From assembly GCF_900168025.1 (NCBI RefSeq), contig NZ_FUYN01000002.1, forward strand, positions 87,872 to 147,516: DNA of 59,645 nt, read 5' to 3'. The position numbers and the translations under genes were made by a program. Source of the DNA: Acetoanaerobium noterae. Lineage in GTDB: Bacteria > Bacillota > Clostridia > Peptostreptococcales > Filifactoraceae. The stretch's first letter is position 1. Every line of letters starts with the position of its first letter. This document shows positions 39,726-48,063 of this stretch, one piece after another. The notes under the pieces were generated by a model that was given only the letters and a program-made list of their open reading frames with translations, made no database searches and was not told the origin of the DNA.

Positions 39726-40361
39726 ATGACTGATACTCAGAATTTTATAAATAGGCAAGAAATAATCGATACAGCTAGAATGTTAAAAGACAAGCATGTG
39801 AGATATAGCCTAGGAGCAAAAGCAGTTCCGCCAGCGATACCAAAGGAACTAGACTGCTCGGGCTTTGTGAGATATTGCTACCTAGCTGCTGGTATAGCTG
39901 TACCTGATGGAAGCTGGCATCAGTGGCATGTAAGTGAGCCTATTGATAAGTCACAGCTTGAGATAGCTGATCTTGGATTTTTGTATGATCCAAATAAAAA
40001 CAGTGAAATCAACCATATAGGGCTTTATTTTGGAGATGGAAAGTGGATTCACTGTAGCTTCAGTGCAAAAGGAGTGACCGTAGATGATGGCAAGGTGTTC
40101 AAGTACTTTAGAAGATTTATAAACCTGTCAAAAATACCTGAAAAACACCTAAATACTTCACCAAATCCACCTAAATGGATGATAACAGTAACCGAAAAAG
40201 AAAAGCAGTATGCAGTTGATTCTATACATGTGCTGGCAGATTTAGGTTATATATTAAATCCTAGCGTGCATATAAAAAATCTCTATGATAGTCCTGAAAA
40301 CTGGGCCCAGTGGGTAGTGCTTGCCAATATGGCTAAGGAATTTGGGAAAAAGCAGTCTTAG
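39726..40361 (+). CDS. NlpC/P60-family cell-wall hydrolase
   Basis: A 211-residue cysteine peptidase. Cys in ELDCSGFVRYCYL (about 42), His in INHIGLYFGDGKW (about 99) and the following HCSFSAKGV are family motifs. No signal peptide, so it may be released or phage-derived. The C-terminal 55 residues (YAVDSIHVLADLGYI, then WAQWVVLANMAKEF) resemble the C-terminal module of the prophage endolysin. ATG 39726 follows GGAGGTAAT. Its 3' end overlaps the convergent antiporter gene by 29 bp. Confidence 0.85.
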   Translation: MTDTQNFINRQEIIDTARMLKDKHVRYSLGAKAVPPAIPKELDCSGFVRYCYLAAGIAVPDGSWHQWHVSEPIDKSQLEIADLGFLYDPNKNSEINHIGLYFGDGKWIHCSFSAKGVTVDDGKVFKYFRRFINLSKIPEKHLNTSPNPPKWMITVTEKEKQYAVDSIHVLADLGYILNPSVHIKNLYDSPENWAQWVVLANMAKEFGKKQS

Positions 40362-41535
40362 ATTTATGAAGTAGCTTTTTGTAAGTATTGTCAACTCCTA
40401 TAGCACCAAGCGGTGCACTGATTAATATAGCAACTACGGCTACAGTCAGAATTAAATTTCCAGCTCCTACCCCTGCGGCAAGAGGAACAGCGCCTATAGC
40501 GGCTTGAACTGTAGCTTTTGGAAGATAAGCTATAGAGCAAAAAATACGTTCTTTTTTATCCAGTGAAGTTCCAAGTAGGCTCACATTTACTCCAACTATT
40601 CTAAATACTAGTGCGCTTAATATAAATACAATAGAGGCTATACCAGCTCCTTTTAGATAAGAGATATCAACAGCCGCTCCAACTAAAACAAACAGCAGAA
40701 CTTCAGCAGCAACCCAGATTTTAGAAAATTTTCCAGTGATTCTCTTTGCAAGAACCTCATAGGTTGAAAGTATGGTAGCAGAAAATGCCATAACTGCAAG
40801 TAACCCAGATACAGGAAAATATGGCTTTATAAAGTCTTCAAGTGAAACAAACAAAAAGGCAATGCTCAGCATGATTAGTACCTTTACAGTATCTCTGACA
40901 TGAATAGCTTTAAAAACCTTCACAAAAATAAATCCAGAGATGATACCTAGCCCCATACCAGATATAATAGAAACAGGAACTAAAAGCAGTGAAGTAGGAT
41001 TAAAGCCTTCGCCTCCATACATGCCCATAAAAGAAGCAAATAATACAATTACAAAAATATCATCCACAGAAGCCCCGGCCATAATGAGCTGGGGTATACT
41101 TTTGTCCTTACCATAGCCTGAATCTATAAGATGAATCATGCGAGGAACTATAACAGCTGGAGATACAGCAGCTAGCACACTTCCCATGATGGCGGCTTCT
41201 ATATAGGATATATTAAAAAATAAAGGAGCAAGAAGAGTAACAGCAGTTATTTCAAATAAAGCTGGGACAAAGCACATAAGTATCGCAGGTCTTCCTACTT
41301 TTTTCAAATCCTTTATGTCGATATTAAGTCCAGCCCTAGTCAATATAATGATAAGAGCTATTTCTCTTAAATCTGATGAGATATCCAAGATATCAGGAGA
41401 AATGAGGTTAAGAGCGTAAGGGCCAAGGACAATCCCAGTGAGAATCATACCCAAAAGTCCAGGCAGTCTTAACCTGTTGAATATTCCGCTTAATGAAAAG
41501 CCTAAAATTAAAATCAGTGATAAACTAAACAGCAT
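40333..41535 (-). CDS. CPA-type cation:proton antiporter
   Basis: A 400-residue membrane protein with about 12 hydrophobic helices, of the NhaP/KefB cation:proton antiporter type. The GASVDD pair (about 152-157) supplies the ion-binding acidic residues. The first helix LILILGFSLSGIFNRLRLPG and LLGMILTGIVLGP are typical. A fluoride-riboswitch-like leader lies directly upstream; such leaders often control antiporters as well as crcB, so a role in fluoride or pH stress is likely. GAGGAAG precedes the ATG. Confidence 0.92.
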   Translation of the reverse strand: MLFSLSLILILGFSLSGIFNRLRLPGLLGMILTGIVLGPYALNLISPDILDISSDLREIALIIILTRAGLNIDIKDLKKVGRPAILMCFVPALFEITAVTLLAPLFFNISYIEAAIMGSVLAAVSPAVIVPRMIHLIDSGYGKDKSIPQLIMAGASVDDIFVIVLFASFMGMYGGEGFNPTSLLLVPVSIISGMGLGIISGFIFVKVFKAIHVRDTVKVLIMLSIAFLFVSLEDFIKPYFPVSGLLAVMAFSATILSTYEVLAKRITGKFSKIWVAAEVLLFVLVGAAVDISYLKGAGIASIVFILSALVFRIVGVNVSLLGTSLDKKERIFCSIAYLPKATVQAAIGAVPLAAGVGAGNLILTVAVVAILISAPLGAIGVDNTYKKLLHKSKTAFSQIP

Positions 41536-41576
41536 AGTACTTCCTCTTTTCTATATTAATTTTTTGTATTCACATT

Positions 41577-41673
41577 AAAAAAGAGCAGACAAATTCTGTG
41601 AATACTCACAGAAGCCATCAGCTCTAGAAAAAGCGGTTTTAGCAAATACTGCTAGGGGAGAACTTCATTCCCA
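41577..41673 (-). promoter_or_regulatory. Fluoride riboswitch (crcB motif) with terminator switch
   Basis: On the minus strand, from 41672: GGGAATGAAGTTCTCCC, an inserted hairpin (TAGCA...TGCTA), then AAACCGC, AGAGCTGATGGCTTCTG. This matches the crcB consensus (GG-GATG--TTC-CC, AA-C-GC, GGCTGATG-CT). GCTTT pairs with AGAGC in the aptamer. The same AGAGC (41621-41625) can instead pair with GCTCT (41582-41586) in a terminator stem that includes TTCTGTGA/TCACAGAA and ends in six T. Fluoride binding should therefore keep the terminator open and the antiporter on. Identified by eye. Confidence 0.78.
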
Positions 41674-41678
41674 TAAAT

Positions 41679-41708
41679 ATAATATCATCATAAGGCAGTA
41701 ATAATCAA
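41679..41708 (-). promoter_or_regulatory. Promoter of the antiporter leader
   Basis: On the minus strand TTGATT (41703-41708), 18 bp, TATTAT (41679-41684), placing the start just before the riboswitch GGG. Confidence 0.6.
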
Positions 41709-41776
41709 CATATATCTAGCGGAGAAACCACAATTAATACGAAGTGATTGAAGAATCAGCTATAAAGCAATTTTAC

Positions 41777-41805
41777 TTTACAAATAGAGCAAACTTGTTT
41801 ATAAT
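41777..41805 (+). promoter_or_regulatory. Promoter of the SRP RNA
   Basis: TTTACA, 17 bp, TATAAT: near-consensus sigma-A promoter about 50 bp before the SRP RNA. A perfect 9-bp hairpin (AGTAGATAA/TTATCTACT, 41812-41832) lies between them and may guide 5' processing. Confidence 0.75.
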
Positions 41806-41852
41806 ATCATGAGTAGATAACTATTATCTACTGAAAATTTGTCTATAGGATT

Positions 41853-42122
41853 TGCTGTGCTAGATGGGGAGTTAGCGGTGCCTTGTAACCTGCAATCCGC
41901 TTCAGCAGGGTCGAATTCCTGCCAGAGTATGAGCATTTGTAAAGCTGGAAAGAGTAAGTGGTGTTGAGACCTGGGTCTCGCGCAACGGAAGACTGTGAAC
42001 CCCGTCAGGTCCGGAAGGAAGCAGCGGTAAGCGGACCCTTTTGTGTGCCGCGAGGGTGCCTAGATTGAGCTAACTGCTTTGATACCGTTTATGATACTCA
42101 CACGAAGGCAGGTGCACAGCTT
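41853..42122 (+). ncRNA. ffs: Signal recognition particle RNA (large, Firmicutes type)
   Basis: About 270 nt. The ends pair (TGCTGTGC with GCACAG). The conserved domain IV is clear: GTCAGGTCCGGAAGGAAGC AGC (about 42005-42027), the Ffh-binding hairpin. The Alu-like 5' domain (GGGGAGTTAGCGGTGCC) is present as in B. subtilis scRNA. It guides nascent membrane proteins with Ffh. Exact ends are approximate. Confidence 0.93.
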
Positions 42123-42139
42123 TAAATTTTCACATATTG

Positions 42140-42170
42140 GACTGTATGAATCCTCATACGGTCTATTTTT
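42140..42170 (+). terminator. Terminator of the SRP RNA
   Basis: GACTGTATGA pairs with TCATACGGTC (one wobble) around a short loop, then T-rich ATTTTT. Confidence 0.8.
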
Positions 42171-42283
42171 ATATACAAAATCAATAAATCAAGCTGTAAA
42201 TCTGATATAATATTTAAGTAAGCTAATATAGATTTAGGAATACTTTCAATTAGTGTACTGAAGGGACTGAAAAGCAAAAAATC

Positions 42284-43942
42284 ATGGAAAAAAACATGCA
42301 TAAAGCTTTATATAGAATATATAGACCTACTAGCTTTATAGATATAGTAGGACAGGAACAAATAATCAGCATACTCAAAAATCAAATAAGTGAGGGCTCT
42401 GTTTCGCATGCGTATTTATTTAGTGGAGGAAGAGGAACTGGAAAAACCTCTACAGCAAAAGTATTTGCAAAAGCAGTAAATTGCACAAATTCAGTAAATC
42501 AGGAGCCTTGCCACAAATGTAGCGTCTGCGTGCAAGGCGATATGGACATAATCGAAATAGATGCAGCTTCAAACAACAGCGTAGACAACATAAGAGAGCT
42601 AAGAGAAAATGTCGTTTACACGCCTTCATATGGAAAATACAAGGTCTACATAATAGATGAGGTTCATATGCTCTCTCAAGGAGCATTTAATGCTCTACTC
42701 AAAACTCTTGAAGAACCACCTTCTCACGTAATATTCATACTTGCAACCACAGAGCCTCAAAAAATTCCAGCAACTGTGCTTTCAAGATGCCAGAGATTTG
42801 ACTTCAAAAAAATAGACAAAAATCAAATAATAGCAAGAATGATAAAAATCTTAGATGAACTAGGTCTGACCTATGAAGAAGAAGCTATAGAGCTCATAGC
42901 CCAAAAAAGCGATGGCGGAATGAGAGATGCTCTTAGCCTTTTAGACCAAGCTATTGCATACAAAGAGCTGACATATCAAAATGTAGTTCATGTAATAGGA
43001 GAGCTAGATTACAGAGAGTTTCATGGATTTGTAAAAGGCATAAAAGAAAAAACTACAGTAACCTTACTTGAAAACCTTCAAAAAATAGAAACTCAAGGTA
43101 AAGACCTAAAAGTATTTACAAGAGACTTCATATCATATACTAGAGATATGATGGTATGTAAATCAGGAGCTAGTCAACTTCTTAGCCACTCAGGCGACGA
43201 AATTGAAGCTTTGGAAGAAAGTGCAGCTCTAGTAGATATGGATTTTATAATAAATCTAATAGAAACCCTGTCTGATTTAGAAGTAAAAATAAAGTACGCT
43301 ACAAAACCTAAAATCCTAATAGAAGCGTGCTTTATAAGGCTTACAAAGCTAACACAAATGACCACAAGCAGTAATGAAGGGGCGACGCTTCCTCAAATAG
43401 AGGAGCTAAGCAGAAAAATAGATGAGCTTGAGCTTAAAATCAGCAACCTAGAAAAAGGGGTTCAAAAGCCTAAAGAAAAAGTAATCCAGTATCAGGAAGA
43501 AAAAAAAGCCAAGGCTGCTATGCCTTATATTGACGATGTAAGACTACAGGCAAATATAGACGACAGCGAAAAACAAAAGCTCGAGGAAGTAAAAGCGAGA
43601 ATGACAGAGGTACACGAGGTCTTAAGAAAGCAAAAAAATGTTCACCTAAAGGCACTACTCATGGAGGGAGAGCCTGTACGCTACGTAAACGACTGCATAT
43701 ACATAGGCTACGACGATAACTTTGCTTTTCATAAACAGACTATCGAAACTCAAATAAATGCTGACCATATATCCCAGGCTCTTACAAAGGTATTTGATAA
43801 GCCTCTAAAAGTAGCATTTATATTCAAAAGAGAAATGGGAAATATAAAAAAAGACGAGATAGATGAAGAAAAAAATATAATAGAGGAAATCAAGCAGGCA
43901 TTTCCAGATGTACCTTTAGAAATACGAGAAAGAGAAGACTAA
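42284..43942 (+). CDS. dnaX: DNA polymerase III subunits gamma/tau
   Basis: A 552-residue clamp loader ATPase: RIYRPTSFIDIVGQ (11-24), Walker A GGRGTGKTSTAK (48-59), zinc cysteines C67, C76, C79, C82, Walker B VYIIDEVHML (121-130), LSRCQRFDF. It loads the sliding clamp. An eight-A run (43500-43507) contains A-AAA-AAA in frame; a -1 shift would stop at 43533 and give a 416-residue gamma-like form. The start has no strong ribosome site (GAAGGG is 17 bp away); the ATG at 42296 is an alternative. First gene of dnaX-ebfC-recR. Confidence 0.95.
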   Translation: MEKNMHKALYRIYRPTSFIDIVGQEQIISILKNQISEGSVSHAYLFSGGRGTGKTSTAKVFAKAVNCTNSVNQEPCHKCSVCVQGDMDIIEIDAASNNSVDNIRELRENVVYTPSYGKYKVYIIDEVHMLSQGAFNALLKTLEEPPSHVIFILATTEPQKIPATVLSRCQRFDFKKIDKNQIIARMIKILDELGLTYEEEAIELIAQKSDGGMRDALSLLDQAIAYKELTYQNVVHVIGELDYREFHGFVKGIKEKTTVTLLENLQKIETQGKDLKVFTRDFISYTRDMMVCKSGASQLLSHSGDEIEALEESAALVDMDFIINLIETLSDLEVKIKYATKPKILIEACFIRLTKLTQMTTSSNEGATLPQIEELSRKIDELELKISNLEKGVQKPKEKVIQYQEEKKAKAAMPYIDDVRLQANIDDSEKQKLEEVKARMTEVHEVLRKQKNVHLKALLMEGEPVRYVNDCIYIGYDDNFAFHKQTIETQINADHISQALTKVFDKPLKVAFIFKREMGNIKKDEIDEEKNIIEEIKQAFPDVPLEIRERED

Positions 43943-43987
43943 ATATGATATAATAAATAGAATAAAAAGCTTAAAGGAGGAATTAAT

Positions 43988-44335
43988 TTGGCTAGAAAAG
44001 GCGGATTTCCAGGCGGAGCAATGCCAGGAAATATGAATAATATGATGAAACAAGTACAAAAGATGCAAAAGGACATGGAAAAAATCCAAGCCGAGCTATC
44101 TGAAAAAGAGGTAGAGGCATCTGCTGGTGGCGGAGCTGTAACAGTAAAAGCCAATGGTAAAAAAGAAATCGTATCAATAACAATAAAGCAAGAGGTAGTT
44201 GATCCTGAAGATGTAGAAATGCTAGAAGATCTAGTACTTTCAGCTGTAAACGAAGCTCTTCGCTCAGCAGAAGAAATGATGAGCAGTGGCATGTCAAAAG
44301 TAACATCAGGACTTAATCTGCCTGGCATGTTTTAA
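43988..44335 (+). CDS. ebfC: YbaB/EbfC nucleoid-associated protein
   Basis: A 115-residue DNA-binding protein: [19 protein letters not shown] (helix), then [20 protein letters not shown] and an acidic helical end. It always sits between dnaX and recR. TTG start after AAAGGAGG. Binds DNA as a dimer and may aid RecR-linked repair. Confidence 0.93.
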   Translation: MARKGGFPGGAMPGNMNNMMKQVQKMQKDMEKIQAELSEKEVEASAGGGAVTVKANGKKEIVSITIKQEVVDPEDVEMLEDLVLSAVNEALRSAEEMMSSGMSKVTSGLNLPGMF

Positions 44336-44347
44336 GCGGGTGATATA

Positions 44348-44950
44348 GTGGATTATTACTCAGGACCCATCAGCAGACTGATTGAGGAATTTGCAAAACT
44401 GCCTGGGGTAGGTAGGAAAACAGCACAAAGACTGGCTTTTCACGTTATAAATATGGATAAAGACCAAGTAAAAGCACTGGCTCATGCTATAGTAGAAGCA
44501 AAAAACAACATAACCTACTGCTCTACCTGCTGTAACATAGCAGACAAAAATCCTTGCAGTATCTGTGATTCTCCTAATCGTACCTCTGATATCATTTGTG
44601 TGGTTGAAGACCCAAGAGACGTAGCCGCAATGGAGAGAACAAAAGAATTTCATGGAAAATATCACGTGCTTCACGGCACCATATCACCTATGGACTCTAT
44701 TACTCCAGATATGCTAAAAATAAAAGAACTAGTAGGAAGAATGGCAAACCCAGAGCTAAAAGAAGTAATACTAGCAACGAATCCTACCATAGAGGGCGAA
44801 GCTACAGCTATGTATATAGCTAGACTTATAAAGCCATTTAACATAAAAGTTACTCGTATAGCACATGGACTTCCAGTAGGAGCTGACATAGAATACGCAG
44901 ATGAAGTGACAATAACAAAAGCGTTAGAAGGAAGACGAGAGATTTTTTAA
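44348..44950 (+). CDS. recR: Recombination protein RecR
   Basis: A 200-residue protein: helix-hairpin-helix [15 protein letters not shown] (about 18-32), zinc finger [18 protein letters not shown] (about 57-74) and Toprim domain ([24 protein letters not shown]). Works with RecO and RecF in gap repair. GTG start 12 bp after ebfC. Confidence 0.95.
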   Translation: MDYYSGPISRLIEEFAKLPGVGRKTAQRLAFHVINMDKDQVKALAHAIVEAKNNITYCSTCCNIADKNPCSICDSPNRTSDIICVVEDPRDVAAMERTKEFHGKYHVLHGTISPMDSITPDMLKIKELVGRMANPELKEVILATNPTIEGEATAMYIARLIKPFNIKVTRIAHGLPVGADIEYADEVTITKALEGRREIF

Positions 44951-45010
44951 CTAAAATTTTTTATTTAAGCAAAATAAAGCTCTTAAACAAGTTAATAAAG
45001 TAATTCAAAA

Positions 45011-45058
45011 AGCAGGAGATAAGTTGGATGTGTTCCAATATATCTTCTGCTTTTTTTG
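45011..45058 (+). terminator. Strong terminator after recR
   Basis: AGCAGGAGATA pairs with TATCTTCTGCT (one wobble) with an inner TTGGA/TCCAA stem, followed by seven T. Confidence 0.9.
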
Positions 45059-45128
45059 TACTTAAAATCAAACAATTTTTTATACCTCAGATAATTCAAT
45101 AAGTCAGATTAAGGCTAATAAATTAGAG

Positions 45129-45455
45129 TTACTTGTTCATATTTGAAGTTCCCCACTCGCTCATGCCTTTTAGAACAGGAAGTATTGATTTCCCAAAATC
45201 AGTAAGAGAATATTCTACCTTTGGGGGAACTTGAGGATATTCCTCTCTGTGAATGAACCCATCTGATTCTAGCTCCTTTAATTGCTGGCTGAGCATTTTA
45301 TGAGTGATGCCTTTTAAGCTTCTTCTTAACTCGCTGTATCTCATGATGCCTTCTGTAGCTAGATGCCATATGATAATAAGCTTCCATTTTCCCCCTATCA
45401 AGTCCAAAGTATATTGGATGGGGCAGTTATATTTCATATCTGTTTTAGTTTCCAT
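45129..45455 (-). CDS. HxlR-family regulator
   Basis: A 108-residue winged-helix protein. The conserved N-terminal Cys (YNCPIQYTLDLIGGKWKLII) can sense thiol or aldehyde stress in this family; RYSELRRSLKGITHKMLSQQLKELESDG is the recognition region. It is divergent from a nitroreductase-pirin pair and probably controls it. Two 13-bp direct repeats in the gap are its likely operator. Confidence 0.9.
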   Translation of the reverse strand: METKTDMKYNCPIQYTLDLIGGKWKLIIIWHLATEGIMRYSELRRSLKGITHKMLSQQLKELESDGFIHREEYPQVPPKVEYSLTDFGKSILPVLKGMSEWGTSNMNK

Positions 45456-45484
45456 AATTCCCTAACTCTCCTTTTAGGTAGTAC

Positions 45485-45515
45485 CTTACTAAAAAGTGCA
45501 TACTTACATAAAAGT
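45485..45515. promoter_or_regulatory. Candidate HxlR operator (two direct repeats)
   Basis: CTTACTAAAAAGT (45485-45497) and CTTACATAAAAGT (45503-45515) repeat with 18-bp spacing in the gap between the regulator and the nitroreductase. HxlR-type proteins often bind tandem sites of this size. Confidence 0.5.
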
Positions 45516-45624
45516 AAATATGATATATAATTATAGCATAAGCAACAGGAGATGACAAACTAATAGTTTTTAAACGAAATAATATAAGAAAATATAAAAT
45601 GAAAATTCTAAGGAGGAAATGAAA

Positions 45625-46224
45625 ATGTCAAAAAATTTTTATGAAGCATTAAAAGAAAGAAGATCAATTTACGCTATAAGCAAAGAATCTGGGGTATCAA
45701 ATGAAAGAATCCAAGAGGTTATAAATGAGGCAGTGCTTCATACACCATCGGCTTTTAACTCTCAAAGTGCTAGAGTTGTAGTACTATTTGGAGAAAATCA
45801 CAACAAGTTATGGGATATCACAGAAGCATCACTTAAGAAAATAGTGCCAGAAGAAAATTTTGCACCTACAAAAGAAAAAATCGATTCATTTAGAAATGGC
45901 TATGCGAGCGTACTTTTCTTCGAAGATCAAAACGTTGTTAAAAATTTACAAGAGCAGTTTTCACTATATAAAGATAACTTCCCAGTATGGTCACAGCAAT
46001 CAAGTGGAATGCTGCAGTATGTAATATGGACAGCTCTTGCAGTAGAAGGCTTAGGAGCGTCACTACAGCACTACAATGAACTAATAGAAGAGGATGTAGC
46101 AAAAGAGTGGAACATACCTTCAGGCTGGAAGCTAGTAGCTCAGATGCCGTTTGGAAAGCCAGTATCAGGAGCTGGAGAGAAAGAATTCTTGCCACTAGAT
46201 GAGAGAGTAAAAACCTATTTATAA
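45625..46224 (+). CDS. Nitroreductase family protein
   Basis: A 199-residue flavoprotein: RRSIYAI (about 12-18), HTPSAFNSQSARVVVLFG (about 43-60) and GLGASLQHYN, all FMN-binding family motifs. Reduces nitro compounds or quinones with NAD(P)H. ATG 45625 fits AAGGAGG spacing; ATG 45619 is too close. Divergent from the HxlR gene, which likely represses it. Confidence 0.92.
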   Translation: MSKNFYEALKERRSIYAISKESGVSNERIQEVINEAVLHTPSAFNSQSARVVVLFGENHNKLWDITEASLKKIVPEENFAPTKEKIDSFRNGYASVLFFEDQNVVKNLQEQFSLYKDNFPVWSQQSSGMLQYVIWTALAVEGLGASLQHYNELIEEDVAKEWNIPSGWKLVAQMPFGKPVSGAGEKEFLPLDERVKTYL

Positions 46225-46274
46225 TCGCTAGCTCATATATGAAAGCTTTAAATCTTCAGAAAGGAGATATTACC

Positions 46275-46973
46275 ATGCTAAGGAAAATAGATCATAAAAA
46301 GATGGGTTCTAGTGAGTCACGCTGGCTTAAAAGCCTTTTTCACTTCTCATTTGCAAACTATCATAATCCAAATAACATAAATTTTGGAGTTCTAAGAGTT
46401 GTAAATGATGACCTAGTATCTGCAGACACTGGATTTGACATGCACCCTCATAGAGATATGGAGATAATCACCTATGTGCTAGATGGAGAGCTTACTCACG
46501 AAGACAATATGGGTAACAGAAATACTATATCAAGAGGTCATGTTCAGTATATGAGCGCAGGAACAGGAATATATCACAGCGAACACAATCTAGGAAAAGA
46601 TGTTCTAAGATTACTTCAGATATGGATATTTCCAGATAAAAAGGACCATAAACCTAACTATGGAGATTTCAGAACAGACGAGAAGGATAGGAAAAACAAG
46701 TGGTTTCACATGGTATCAGCCAAAAACGGTGAAGCTCCTATACAAATAAATCAAGATACAAACTTTTATGTAATAGAGCTAGATAAGGACAAAGAAACTG
46801 AATTTTTAATGGGTAGCGATAGACAAGCCTATATAGTTCAAATAGAAGGAAGCTCCGAGATAAATGATGTAAATCTAATCGAAAGAGATGCAATGGAAGT
46901 AGTAGAGGAAAATCTAAAAATAAAAGCTCTGGAAAACATCCATCTGCTAGTAATAGAGATGAAAAAAGCATAA
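46275..46973 (+). CDS. Pirin family protein
   Basis: A 232-residue bicupin. Metal-binding residues are in MHPHRDMEIITYVLDGE (about 52-68) and HSEH (about 100), with GNRNTISRGHVQYMSAGTGI between. Some pirins are quercetinases or redox sensors; the substrate is unknown. ATG 46275 follows AAGGAGAT. Cotranscribed with the nitroreductase. Confidence 0.9.
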   Translation: MLRKIDHKKMGSSESRWLKSLFHFSFANYHNPNNINFGVLRVVNDDLVSADTGFDMHPHRDMEIITYVLDGELTHEDNMGNRNTISRGHVQYMSAGTGIYHSEHNLGKDVLRLLQIWIFPDKKDHKPNYGDFRTDEKDRKNKWFHMVSAKNGEAPIQINQDTNFYVIELDKDKETEFLMGSDRQAYIVQIEGSSEINDVNLIERDAMEVVEENLKIKALENIHLLVIEMKKA

Positions 46974-46998
46974 AAAAATTTAATAAATGAAGATTATA

Positions 46999-47044
46999 AT
47001 ACCCTAGAGGATAGAGTAAGGATTCTATTTTCTGGGGTATTTTG
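46999..47044 (+). terminator. Terminator
   Basis: ATACCCTAGA pairs with TCTGGGGTAT (wobble), with inner ATAGA/TCTAT, followed by TTTT. Confidence 0.75.
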
Positions 47045-47097
47045 ATTATTATAAATAATGGTGTAAGATATATATAAACCCAATTAGGAGGTGTCTC

Positions 47098-47661
47098 ATG
47101 CGAAGAAAAGATAGAGAAATGATTGAAGAATTTGCACTGGGAATAATAGATAAATCTAGATATGGCATAGTATCTATGGTAGATGGTGACAATATTCCTT
47201 ATGGTCTTCCTCTATCGATAGTAAGAGACGATAAAAATCTATACTTTCATTCAGCTATGGATGGTAGAAAAGTTCATGCCCTAGCACAGAACCAAAAAGT
47301 CAGCATAGCTTTTGTAGGGGAAGTAAATGTGCCAGATAACTATACTAAAGCTCAACTAGATGAGATGGCAATAGATGAATCAAAAGCCGTAACTTTTATA
47401 AGCAGCGTATTTACTACAGAGTTTGAATCAGCTATAGCTTCAGGGATAGTAGAAAAATTAGAAAATGAAGCTGAAAAAATTCATGCAATGAAGCTCATAT
47501 GTCAAAAATATACCCCTGATAAAATGGCATATTTTGATATTGCAATAAAAGCAGGATTAGGAAGAACAAACGTCTACAAAATAACAATAGAAAGCATTAC
47601 AGGAAAGAGAAAAAAGTATGATTCCAAAGGGATAGAAATGAAATTTGGAAGAATGGAATAA
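47098..47661 (+). CDS. Pyridoxamine 5'-phosphate oxidase-like (NimA-type) flavoprotein
   Basis: A 187-residue protein with the split-barrel FMN fold: YGIVSMVDGDNIPYGLPLSI (about 18-37), LYFHSAMDGRKVHAL (about 44-58). The family includes nitroimidazole reductases (Nim). Substrate unknown. AGGAGGTG precedes the ATG. Confidence 0.85.
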   Translation: MRRKDREMIEEFALGIIDKSRYGIVSMVDGDNIPYGLPLSIVRDDKNLYFHSAMDGRKVHALAQNQKVSIAFVGEVNVPDNYTKAQLDEMAIDESKAVTFISSVFTTEFESAIASGIVEKLENEAEKIHAMKLICQKYTPDKMAYFDIAIKAGLGRTNVYKITIESITGKRKKYDSKGIEMKFGRME

Positions 47662-47718
47662 ATATAAAATTTGGTATATATTAGTATAGCGAGAATAACC
47701 ATTAAAGGAGTGAAATGT

Positions 47719-47931
47719 TTGAGAACACTAAAAATTGGCAAGAAATATAGACATTTTAAGGGTAACGAATATCTAGTAATGCATATAGCAAAGCATTCAG
47801 AAACCTTAGAAGAGCTAGTAGTTTATCAGGCTCTATATGGCGAAATGGGAGTATGGGTTAGACCTCTTGAGATGTTTCTAGAGCAGGTGGAAGTAGATGG
47901 GCAGATGGTAAATAGATTTGAGGAGATATAA
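47719..47931 (+). CDS. DUF1653 family protein
   Basis: A 70-residue protein: IGKKYRHFKGNEYLVMHIAK, then YQALYGEMGVWVRPLEMFLE is the DUF1653 signature. Function unknown. TTG start, 9 bp after AAAGGAG. Confidence 0.8.
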   Translation: MRTLKIGKKYRHFKGNEYLVMHIAKHSETLEELVVYQALYGEMGVWVRPLEMFLEQVEVDGQMVNRFEEI

Positions 47932-47949
47932 TAGTCTAAAATAAAATTT

Positions 47950-47989
47950 AAAAGGCAAACTCATACCAAAATGGATGGAGCTGCCTTTT
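47950..47989. terminator. Bidirectional terminator between convergent genes
   Basis: AAAAGGCA pairs with TGCCTTTT around a 24-base loop; A- and T-runs on both sides let it serve either strand. Confidence 0.7.
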
Positions 47990-48063
47990 ATTGTGAGAAA
48001 AACAACATTTTAAGGAAATGACAATTACTCTTTGGTTATATGATTTTAGATATTTATAAGGGA

